From contig KV919029.1 of NCBI GenBank assembly GCA_002049455.2, forward strand, positions 45,664-109,663: 64,000 bases of DNA, in the 5' to 3' direction. Each line of letters starts with the position of its first letter. Position 1 is the stretch's first letter. The position numbers and the translations under genes were made by a program. Below the pieces are notes generated by a model, which worked only from the letters and a program-made list of their open reading frames with translations, was not told where the DNA came from and made no database searches. Below are positions 54,775 through 64,000 of the stretch, piece by piece. This stretch comes from Porphyra umbilicalis. Lineage: Eukaryota; Rhodophyta; Bangiophyceae; Bangiales; Bangiaceae.

Positions 54775-56385
54775 ATGATCTCTCCGACACGACGCACGGA
54801 TGATGCCGGGGCGCTCGCTTTTGCGGGCGCTCCCCTGCCATGTCGCTCCCGTTTCCCGGGTGCGCCCGCCACTGGCCAGACGATCGTGCGGCAGGGACCC
54901 GGCCGGAGTGTGCCCGTCAACCGCCGGCGGTCACGCCAGGCGGCCATTGTTGCGCTCGCCCCGGCGGCCAACGATGCGTCAGGCAGCAACAGGCCCGCCG
55001 ACACCCTCTACACCGACACCGACCCGGAGGTGTTGATGCCCGACAACTTGTTTCAGGAACTCACCCCGCGCGCGAGCGGGCCGGCCCGCGCCGACGGCAG
55101 CAGTCCGCGGGGGTGGCTCGAGTCGGGGACCGCCACCTACACGCTGCCGTCGCAGGCGTCGGCGGGCAACGTCGCCACCCCATCGGCGGAGTTGGCTTCG
55201 ACGACCGAGACGGCCCGGCGGGACGCGGCCAAGGCGGTGGCCGCGGCGGTGTCGGGCATGCCCGCGCTGGACGCCCTCGACTTGGATGAGCTCCCTGTCG
55301 TCGGCGCGCCCAACGCGTCGTCCCCCCCCGCGCCGTGGGATACAACGACGAGCGCGCACGGGTTGTCCTTTTTGGGGCGCCGGCTCAACTTTGTTCGCCG
55401 TCGGCAAGCCATTATCGCCAAGGCGTATGAGGAGTGCGAGCGCATCACGGCGCTCTACGCCAAGACCTTTTATCTCGGCACCAGCTTCCTCGACCCGGCC
55501 AAGCGATCGGCCGTGTGGGCGGTGTACACTTGGTGCCGCCGCACCGACGACCTGGTCGATGGCCCACGGGTAACGCAACGGTGTGGGTCGCTGCGCGACG
55601 TGCTGGCGGGGTGGAGCACCCGCCTGGACTCAATCTTTGCGGCTGGTCGGGGGGCTCGGGAAGGGGAGCAGGACGTGGCGCCTCCGCGGGACGCCCTCGA
55701 CCTTGCCCTTGTCGACGTCATTGTGCGGTACCCGGACATGGACATCACGCCCTTTGCCGACATGATTGACGGCATGATTATGGACGTGGAGATGGACCGT
55801 TTTGCAACGTGGGACGAACTCCACCTCTATTGCTACCGGGTGGCTGGCACGGTCGGACTCATGACGCTGCCGATCATGGGGTCGGTCGACGGCACCCGGG
55901 CGGGCCTGCGCGCCGCTGCCGAGCCGGCACTGGCACTGGGTGTGGCCCTCCAGCTGACCAACATCCTCCGTGACGTCGGTGAAGATCGCCTCCGCGGCCG
56001 CATCTACCTGCCGTTGGAGGACCTCCAGCGTTTCAACTACTCGGAGGCGGACCTGCTTGCGGGCGTCCTCGACGACCGGTACCGAGCGCTCATGAAGTTT
56101 CAGATTGCGCGCGCGCGGGCCTACTTTGCCAAGGCTGAGGCGGGGATTGACCTGCTGAGCCCAGACGCGCGACTCCCTGTTCGGGCAAGCCTCGACATGT
56201 ACGCGGGCATCCTTGAAGTGCTCGAGACCAACGGGTACGACAACTTCAAGCGGCGCGCGTACGTGTCCAAGTGGGGCAAACTCGCCACCCTTCCAGGCTC
56301 GTGGGCGCGCATCCAGCCCGCCGGCTCCGTGGCTCGGCGAGTATTTGAGACGTACGAGAAGCTGGTGGCGGTGGGGTCCAGCTAA
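54775..56385 (+). CDS. PSY: Phytoene synthase
   Basis: Single exon, 536 residues from the ATG at 54775. I preferred this start because upstream in-frame sequence is a low-complexity pyrimidine repeat. The first 150-190 residues form a plastid targeting and linker region. The catalytic part has YAKTFYLGTSFLDPAKR, the first Asp-rich motif RRTDDLVDG (about residue 255), the second DVEMDRF (about 337), YCYRVAGTVGLMTLPIMG, and LTNILRDVGEDRLRGRIYLP. Those are the substrate-Mg2+ and signature motifs of the squalene/phytoene synthase family. It condenses two geranylgeranyl diphosphates into phytoene, the committed step of carotenoid synthesis, in plastids. The RRTD and AGTVGLM forms favour phytoene over squalene synthase. 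Confidence 0.95.
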   Translation: MISPTRRTDDAGALAFAGAPLPCRSRFPGAPATGQTIVRQGPGRSVPVNRRRSRQAAIVALAPAANDASGSNRPADTLYTDTDPEVLMPDNLFQELTPRASGPARADGSSPRGWLESGTATYTLPSQASAGNVATPSAELASTTETARRDAAKAVAAAVSGMPALDALDLDELPVVGAPNASSPPAPWDTTTSAHGLSFLGRRLNFVRRRQAIIAKAYEECERITALYAKTFYLGTSFLDPAKRSAVWAVYTWCRRTDDLVDGPRVTQRCGSLRDVLAGWSTRLDSIFAAGRGAREGEQDVAPPRDALDLALVDVIVRYPDMDITPFADMIDGMIMDVEMDRFATWDELHLYCYRVAGTVGLMTLPIMGSVDGTRAGLRAAAEPALALGVALQLTNILRDVGEDRLRGRIYLPLEDLQRFNYSEADLLAGVLDDRYRALMKFQIARARAYFAKAEAGIDLLSPDARLPVRASLDMYAGILEVLETNGYDNFKRRAYVSKWGKLATLPGSWARIQPAGSVARRVFETYEKLVAVGSS

Positions 56386-57717
56386 GCTGTTTGCGCGGCA
56401 GCCGACAGCAACCTTTGTGACCTGGCATGTGTGTACTATAGGCTACTCTCTGAGCGGGAGAGCAACCCGTCGTGTCTCTTTTTACCGCATTGTGCACAGT
56501 GAGAAGGCAGTTCCTCGAGGGTCCGGGCTCTCTTTGGCAGCGCCGTAAAAGTAATTTTCGACATGTGTCCGCAAGGCGCTCACCAGTCTGGCCCATCGCA
56601 CCGGCTACCCCTGTGCGCAGTGAATGTATTGGTGCTCGGCCGTTGGCGACAGCGGCAGTCGTGAAACCGGGGGCAGCAGCAACGGTGGCCGGCTCCCGGT
56701 TCACCCGTACCACCACGTCGGCCGAAACGTCGCGCATGCTGACGGTGACCATGATAGTGAGAATGCACCTCCTGGTCCGTCTCGCGCGTCCCTGGCACTC
56801 TTTCCTCCTTCCCCCGCCCGCACAAGAGGACAGCGACGATTAAAGAGAGCGCGAAGCGCAGCGAACAGCCTCGGCGCGTGCGACATCATGTACGTCAGCA
56901 CCACTCTGGAACAGCCACCCTCAAAGTGACTATGAATGTACTACCTCCCAGTTTGAGCCGCAGAGAGGGCAAGGGACATGAGTGATGGATTGCTGAGACG
57001 ATGCCATGAACACCAACGTACACAATGACAAAAATCACACATCCCTTGCATCAGTACTACATACTACACACACAACGAGTCCCGGCCTCGTGTGCGGTGT
57101 GAGGGTGGGGGCGGTGACGGGCGCGGATATGCGCGATGAGGACAAGGTGACTCAACGGAGCTGCTGACCCCAAGCCCACAGGTCACAGCGACAAAAAAAG
57201 CGAATCAGCCATGCGAGCGCCTATGGCCATGGACCCTGTGACGCTGTCGCACACAGTGAACTTTGCGCTACCACCACACCGCCCTCGCACCCACGCCTCA
57301 CACAACACATACAATGAGTCCCTGTCTCCACCGCCCGCCATGCGAGCACACCCCCCGCCTCACCAGGAAACCGCGCCTCTTCAATGGGTGAGAAGGACGA
57401 CCGGACCAAAAGCGTTGGCACTGACGTCGGACGGGCAACCAACAACCACGGCACGCTGCACATCATGACAAGTGGCGGGGGTGGGCCCAGTCGCATCCTC
57501 GCGGAGAAGGGCGCAATGGCACGGGGAGGCGTGAGACTTCTAGACGTGAGCTGCAAGGGAGGGCGCGACACGACGGTGCACCGGTGACGTACCCGCGGGG
57601 GGGTGGAGGCGCTCGGACAACCGACGAGAAACGCACTCAGAAGGAGGCCAAAAAGGTGCGCATACCTCGTTGATACATAGGCATCCGTAGGCCCGGGGGC
57701 GGGGGGGCAGGTTAGGC
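56386..57717. other. Intergenic, no supported gene
   Basis: 3' flank of phytoene synthase and further non-coding sequence of moderate GC. No recognisable frame or RNA. Confidence 0.5.
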
Positions 57718-60140
57718 GCATCGTCTCCGTTCGCTGAATCGGTGATCAGCGTGTATCAGTTGTATCAGTGATCGAGACCCGGTTTCGATACGCGTTTTTG
57801 GCCCCATCGAAGCATGTATCGAAGGCCATTCTCGATACAGCGACTGTCAACAATCTCGATCAAGGTCCGCGAAACAGTCATCTCAGCACAGCAGACTGTC
57901 TCACGTCCCTTTAAGATCATTCACTTGTGCTCTAGACTTTCATTGGACGAGGGCCTTTGAGTGCTGGTTTGCATTAAAGATCACTGCTGCTTACATTGCC
58001 ACATCGCCCTTTCGACGAACAAGTATTGTACTGCATCTGTGCAAGGAAAGTTGTGCTGATCCAGTCGTCTTCGTCTTCTCGCAAAGAACGCACGAAGCAG
58101 TCGAGCTCCCCGACGACAAGAACACCCAAAACATCGTTGGCATTGCTGACATGTCATCAACACATGCCGAGTACACTATAAGGTGACTAGCGTTGGGTGC
58201 AGGCGTCTCTTCTCTGAGGAGGAAAGTCTCCGCAAAATAGTGCGACGTCGTCAAAAGCTGACGAAACCAGCGCAACACGCTCACGTAGCGAAGCTATGCA
58301 ATAAACCTCGGAGAAACTGTGAATGTCGCCACTTGCGAGAGCACACGGTCGTAGTGTCCAGAGGGCCTACTGAGTCGGTTGTTGACTTGGTCGGCAAGCA
58401 CTGACGACCAAAAACATGAAGGAACGCAGCAGTAGTCGCAGCGAACATTGGCAAAGTAGTTATAATATCATTCTTTCTTCGTTAAGGATCAGCAAGCGGC
58501 GTGGGGTGTAGTGGGTAAGCTTCTCAGGCACGTTATTAGCGAAGCTTCTAGTAGGGATCCATTCGCGTTCTCAACGCTCAGGCAGCCACGTTGCATGAAA
58601 TTGATGGCCCTGGTCTGTTTGATGGTCACCCTCTAGGCCATGTGATTGGATGATCTTATCTGTATGCCCAATCACGCGTATCCACGTTTCAGCGTTCGAT
58701 GGCCTACAATCGCTCTGGTCCAGAAGGATTACACATGCGAGCGATTACAGCCTCCCCCAAAAGCGTTTACAGATGCCTTCCTGGAACCCCCACTGTACTC
58801 CACACAAGAGCCCCGAAATGGTCAGCAGCGCGCATCTTTGCGGCCATATCAGCACCGCGTCTCCGCCCTCTTCCGTCGTCTTGGACGCGCTCGCCACATT
58901 CGCCCCTTTCTTTGCCCCCGCGCGCCGCATCCGCCCATTTCTTTCCCCCCCCCCTTCCCCCCCTCCGCACACCATGCACGTTGCGCTGCACTCAGGTACG
59001 TTTTTTCTTCAATGTGTTCCTCGTCCTTCCCCGTCCCCCCCCCGAGCCCCAGCCGGGTTGTTTACTCTTCTGTTCTTCTTTTCTTGAGGCATCTGATCGC
59101 CTCTGCTGTCGACCTCCCCCTCCGTGTGGCGGCGCGCCGGGTGCTGCGCTTGTCTGCCTTGCTGACCATTTCTTTGTGCTGAGAATCATACGACAAAGAT
59201 GAAGATACCAAATGGGGACCAACAATGGGGACGCTTTAACTGGAGGAGACAAAGGGACACAACAACAACTGGGGAAGAGGAAAGGGACCCAACGACGTCG
59301 TGGTCAGAAGAGTGAAGGAGCAGAACGAAAGGCCTCATTACAGTGCTGAAGCTCGGAATTCTATGGCAGCATCGAAAAGAGATGCTCCCCCGATGTACAA
59401 CCATTATGCTGAATACTGCATCACATGATAAGTTAATTGCTCTGTCAGTCATCCCAACAATATTTGTAGAATGGGTGAAGCACTCGCTCGTGTGACGGGA
59501 AACACATTTGGCGCCTTAGGATAGAATCCTTATTGTTTGAGCGAACGTTATTTTGGAGTTGGGCACACCGTTCGACTCAGCTCATCGAGATCTGTCCTGT
59601 GAGGCTATCTCCAAGTCAATCTGATCGAATGTCAAGAACTGGTGGATGCGCACTGGTGACTACTGGCTTTTTCCCAAACTGTGTGTCTGTGTTCTCACGA
59701 AAAGTGGAAGCTTCGCTACCTGGTCCCTGCCCTGGGGGACCAACTTGTCTTCGCATGGTACACATGAGACAGGGGTTCGAGACCCCCTTTTTTGACTTTT
59801 TCTGTTGCAGTAATTTAGTTCAATGCTTATCTCATCCAGTCCAGGCTGCACAGTTGGTGTTGTCGGACCCATTCCCTCGAGGGGTGATCCCATTGGTCAA
59901 TCGGATCAACAGAACTGGTCATCTGTAGGTCAATAACCGACATGCTGACACATCTCAGCAGTCTCGCGTCATCTGCCAGGCCCTGCTTCGATAAAGGTCT
60001 TGTCTCGAGAATACTGTGCGGGGTTTGTATCGACGACCCCATCGAAACCCCGGCTCGATACAAGCGTCCTGGCGGTTCCTGTTTGATCGAGGTTGTATCG
60101 AGAATGGCCTTCGATACACGTTTGAGCGAACGGTGACGAT
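57718..60140. repeat. AT-richer segment bounded by diverged inverted repeats (possible element)
   Basis: The left end CCGTTCGCTGAATC (57727) and right end GAGCGAACGGTGACG (60123) are inverted relative to each other. Inside, TGTATCGAAGGCCATTCTCG occurs at about 57825 and as its reverse complement near 60100. Related GTATCGA motifs recur several times near both ends. The interior is less GC-rich than the surroundings. A possible exon (MHVALHS followed by GTACGT, at 58974) was seen but no continuing gene. It could be an old non-autonomous transposon. Confidence 0.4.
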
Positions 60141-62472
60141 ACATGCGGGGTGGGCGCATACGTGCGGGGGTCCGCCACCCCAACAGTCGTGCGATCGCTC
60201 CGAGTGCTTGCTGCACGCATCTTGCTTCTGAGAATCGGCTGAGCCACAAAAAGGGCGCACTTCAGAGCAGCCACGTTGTTTTCGAGGGCACTTCTAGCCC
60301 AGAGAGCCTTCGTGTTTGGCATTGATCTGACAGCACATATTCCAGCCAATGGATGGTCCGAGTTGAGGGCCTCTGCCGATGGAGAGCCAGAGGAGCTCTA
60401 AGAGCCGATCCACAGTGTATCAACTCGGCGTGCAAGGTGCACAGATAGCCGCGCAGTGCTTCATTAAGGGTGTTCGCACGCAAGCCCGACTTTTCTGCGG
60501 AACCTCTGCGGAAGCAGCCTGCGGAAGGGTTCCTTCCGCATTCAGAATGTTGAAGGTCCGCGAGCGAACTGCGGAACCGGGCAACGAGCGTCGATATCTC
60601 CCCAGCAATAGCTATCTGATAGTGAGTAGAAGCCAATCAGAGCCGTTCACAAACCCGTGGTCTACCCAATCACAGGCGGCCGCCCGCGCCGTCCTGACGG
60701 GCGGCGGACGCCGCGAAAACGCCGCCGACGCCGGGACCGCGCGCCGCCGCCGCCAGCCGCGTTGGCGGTGACTCGCGTCCGCGGTTGACACGACGGGGGG
60801 CGCCGGCACCCCGTCTGTCGCGGCCGCGGCTGGCTGGAGGGAGGGTGCGCCAACGGGTACAGGGGGGGCGCGCAACGCCGGCAGGGGTGCGCGGAAAGGC
60901 GCCGGCTGGAGCAGCGGCGCGTCGGCGCCACAGCCGCCGCCTGACACGCCGTGGCGTCGCTGCTCTTGAACGGCGCCAGCTGTCACGGACACTGCGTCAA
61001 GCAGGCGGCCGCCGCTGCCGCCACCGTCGCCGCCGCCACCGCAGCCGCCGCCGCCGCTGCCGTCGCCGCCGCTGCTGCGCGGTCAGCGACCGCAGGGGCT
61101 GCGGCGGCGGTAGTGCTACACCCACCCCCCTCGCGATGACCTCCTCGACCAGCTCGTGGCGTGGTGTTGCAAGCAGCTGCGGTAGGAGAGTCTCATCTGC
61201 CGCTCTCTTGCAGAGAGCTGGGTCAGTGCGCAGGCGCAACAGTCTGACTTCCGACCCGTGGCTTACAGTGGGGCCATTTTAACCTACTCGTCGTGTAGCG
61301 CAATCGGCGTTCGTCGTTGCAAGATACTTTGCGGCAGCTTGCTGAAGGATGCTTGCGCATGCCGGTGAAAAGCAAACTGGGGACGTGCGGCGTGCAGGCT
61401 GGGAGGGGCGGTGCTTCTTTTGTCGAGACGCTTCGAATGGTGTACAGCACGCACGCCGCACGGCCCCGGTTTTGTCTGCACAAAATGTTGCGGCTGAAAA
61501 GCAGGAAGAATACCCTGTCTGAGGGGTTCCGCAAACTTCTTGCGGAGCTTCAGCAGGAATAATGCCGTTTGCGTGCGAACACGGTTTAAGGAGCACCGCG
61601 CGGTGGCCGGATTCTTGAGCCTTCCATTTTCGTGACGGGGGCTGCATGCAATCCTGGTCACGTTCCTCACCGTTGGGCAATGACAGTGGTTGGCTTCGCA
61701 AACTCGCCACGGGTGCTGTGCGTGCGTAAAAAAAAACAGAAAGCGAGCTCTCCGTAGCAATACCGGTGAACATGAGCGGGAGGCGCCTGCAGCATGGTCC
61801 AGGACTGGGGCATCTTGGACGAGGCCGCCGTGGCGGTGGCAGCCTGCTACAGCCGACAAAGTAAATGGCTATCAAGAGAGTGCCAGGGCGCTAAGGAGCA
61901 CAAGTATTATATATTAAGAGTGGTGGATGCCCCTGGCGCTGTCGTGCTGGCAAGGAAGGGCTGTCAGGCGCCGCAGAGTCACCACAGCGGCCAGGTGTCA
62001 GGCAGACAAGGCACCACACGTGACGAGCGTGGTGCCACCACGGAAAACACACGGTCGAGCCCAATTGCCATCACGAATTGGTCGTCCCGCCGGATCGAGC
62101 CGCACGAGACGGGCGAGCCCAAGCCACATGCGCGTCGCGCCAGTGGCACGTCTCGCGGCGGCGCCGCCAGGCGCCCGTCGTGGTCGTCCTCTGGTCGGCG
62201 GGTTGGTGCTCCTCGGCCACCCCACCACTGCCGTCGCCCCGCTCCTCGTCGCATCACTCCTTGTGGTCTCCCTTTTGACTGCCCTTCCTTTTCGTGCTTC
62301 TGGGCGACGTTGCTAGCTCGGTCGGCCTCCTCCCTTTTTCGACCGATACCCCCACTCCTTTTGTTTCCCCTTCTTTCCGCCCCTCTGCTTTTCCCTCTTT
62401 TCCTCCTCTCCCCCCCCCCCTTTCCGACCGTCGGTCTTGCTCCTCCCCCCTTCCCTACACTCGGCCATCACC
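60141..62472. other. Intergenic and leader of the RING protein gene
   Basis: 60650-61140 is GC-rich with triplet repeats. 61200-61950 is of mixed composition. 62290-62472 is strongly pyrimidine-rich and is the likely leader of the gene starting at 62473. No other gene is recognised. Confidence 0.5.
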
Positions 62473-63574
62473 ATGGGCTCCTCCCTTTCGGGTGACGCCG
62501 ACCGGCCGGCCGCCCCCCCCCCCCCCTCGGGCGCGACGCTCGGGCGGCGGCCGGAAAACATTCGCGGCTTGCGGCTCCCCCCCGCCCTGCCCGGCCCGTC
62601 GGGCGCCCTCGTGCCGACATCCACCCCCGGTGGGCGGCGGTTGCAAGAGGTCCTCGGCGCCCACCTGTCGGCCGCGGGCGGCGGCGCGGCGGCGTGGGGC
62701 GGACCGACGGCCCCGGGCGCGACCATGGCGGAGCTCGAGACGGTCGGCGTCGTGCGCAACGCGGTGCACCTCCAAGCCGACACGCTGAGGCTGCTGCCGG
62801 TGCCCGCCGCCGAGGGCGACGCGCGGGGGGGGGACGGGCCCGCCGCTGCGGGCGCGACGGCGGCGTCGCCCCCGCGGCCGGCCCCGTCCGTGGCGGCCGC
62901 CAATGGGGCCGCCCCCCCCCCGGCGCGCCCCCCCCCCCCACTGGGCGCTACTTGCTCGAGTTTACGTTTGACGCCACCGTCTGCGGCGCCGTGACCGTCT
63001 TTTTCCACGCGCGGGAGGTGTCGACGGGGGCGGCCAGTGGGGACGCCCCCGCGGGCGCGCCGCCCGTCGGCGTGGCCGCCCGCTACACGGGCGGGGGCGG
63101 GGGCGCCGGCGGGGCGCCGACGCGCACGCGCTTTGCGGTCGGCCGCCAGCAGGTGTACCGCCAAAAAGCGTCGGCGGCGCTCGACGTGACCGCCGGCGAG
63201 TGGGTCGTGCGGGCCGGCGGCAGCGGCGGCGGCGGCAACGTGTGGCCGCTGGTCATTTGCCTCGCGACCGGGTGGGGTGGCAAGGCGCCGGGGGGGACGG
63301 CGCCGCCGCCGGGCGCACGGGGGCGGGCGGCGGCGCCGGCGGCGGTGCCGAAAAGATGGCGGCGGGGGAGGTGACGTACGCGACGCTCGTGCCGCCTGGC
63401 CCGGGGGCGGCGCGTGGAAGGTGCGCGCCCTCAAACAGCGGGTGCTGTTTGAGGGGGGCATGTACGACTTGCAAACCATTTACGGCATCCAAACGCCGGG
63501 GCCGGCGTCGGCTGCCACGGGCGGCAACGATGCGGGCGGCGACGGCGACGGCGGCGGCAGCGGCAGCGACGGTG

Positions 63575-63606
<32 letters not shown>

Positions 63607-64000
63607 ACCGCCGCGGGCGCCCCCGTCGAGGAAGTCGACGCGCCCGGCGCCGAGTGCGTCGTGTGTTTGACCGACCCCCGGGAGGTGTTTGTCCTCCCCT
63701 GCCGCCACCTGTGCCTCTGCGCCGACTGCGCGCCCGACTATAAGCGGCAGTGGAACAAGTGCCCGATCTGCCGCAAGACGGTCGTCCAGATGGTCCGCAT
63801 CCGGCCGCAGCAGCCCGAGGGGGAGCCGGCGGCCGCGGCGACGGGGGGGCGGCCGGATGCGGGGGAGCGCGGGACGGGAGCGGGGGGGGACACGGGGGGG
63901 GCTGACCGCAGGGGGGCGTCGAGGAAACATTTACATAGACGGGCAAGGCGGTCGCCCCCACGCCGTCGTCACCCGCAGACGGGGGCACGCGGCGGCGCGG
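62473..64000 (+). CDS. MGRN1/RNF157/LOG2-type RING E3 ubiquitin ligase, frame changes at homopolymers, 3' end uncertain
   Basis: It starts MGSSLSGDADRP (an N-myristoylation-type Gly2). Next come NAVHLQADTLRLLP and YLLEFTFDATVCGAVTVFFH, the family's substrate-binding beta domain. VRALKQRVLFEGGMYDLQTI, the block preceding the RING in LOG2, follows. The C3HC4 RING reads CVVCLTDPREVFVLPCRHLC, LCADCAP and NKCPICRKTVVQM (63655-63800). The pieces lie in different frames: a change near the C runs at 62912-62939, another near the G run at about 63290, and another near 63405. A stop in another frame lies at about 63925; the RING frame itself runs to the edge. Homologues attach ubiquitin to membrane and trafficking proteins. 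Homopolymer errors are likelier than a pseudogene because each block is well conserved. Confidence 0.8.

Noticed and set aside
58974-59030. Exon-like MHVALHS followed by GTACGT after a pyrimidine-rich leader.
   Set aside because: It matches the start pattern of other genes here, but no downstream exon with a sensible product was found.
59755-59795. GGGGTTCGAGACCCCC followed by seven T looked like a tRNA T-arm and Pol III terminator.
   Set aside because: No acceptor stem, D-arm or anticodon arm can be folded upstream, and the T run directly follows the T-arm with no room for a 3' acceptor strand.

Overview
This is nuclear DNA of a photosynthetic eukaryote, not a prokaryote. The genes have spliceosomal introns with GTAYGT donors and Kozak-like ATGG starts. 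The recognisable proteins are eukaryotic: PP1, eIF4A, the Golgi SNARE membrin, a CCDC6-like coiled-coil protein, a plant-type COX subunit VIIa, a STEAP ferric reductase, an MGRN1/LOG2-type RING protein, and the plastid-linked proteins phytoene synthase, an HHL1-like protein and an RUS (DUF647) protein. The very GC-rich sequence, short introns, many mononucleotide runs and PIF/Harbinger and hAT transposons fit a GC-rich alga. A bangiophyte red alga of the Porphyra/Pyropia kind is my leading guess, but it is an inference only.

Layout. 1-7.6 kb: a transposase running off the left edge, a long GC-rich gene-free block, a small secreted Cys-rich protein gene, then two copies of a TIR-bearing repeat, one of them split by a 575-bp hAT-like insertion whose empty site survives in the other copy. 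8.3-11.5 kb: PP1 (four exons) and a plastid HHL1-like gene on the other strand. 11.9-31 kb: transposon territory, with one broken hAT element and two PIF/Harbinger-like elements. Each PIF-like element has a transposase and a Myb/SANT-like ORF facing each other, with the same T-tract motif behind every ORF, plus coding minisatellites of exactly 90 and 93 bp. 32.7-34.1 kb: a 1.39-kb near-perfect palindrome made of two 670-bp copies of a TIR element.

36-38.7 kb holds the most unusual gene: an apparent fusion of a cryptochrome/photolyase-like N-terminal region to an RUS/DUF647 domain, with the reading frame changing at each long C or G run. 39.1-45.8 kb is the densest gene block (COX VIIa-like, eIF4A, membrin, CCDC6-like). 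49.6-51.4 kb encodes the STEAP reductase and 54.8-56.4 kb phytoene synthase. The RING E3 gene runs off the right edge at 64 kb. The host genes look like independent single-gene units, and I see no operon-like or pathway clustering. Intergenic stretches are so GC-rich that all six frames stay open for long distances, so open frames there mean little.
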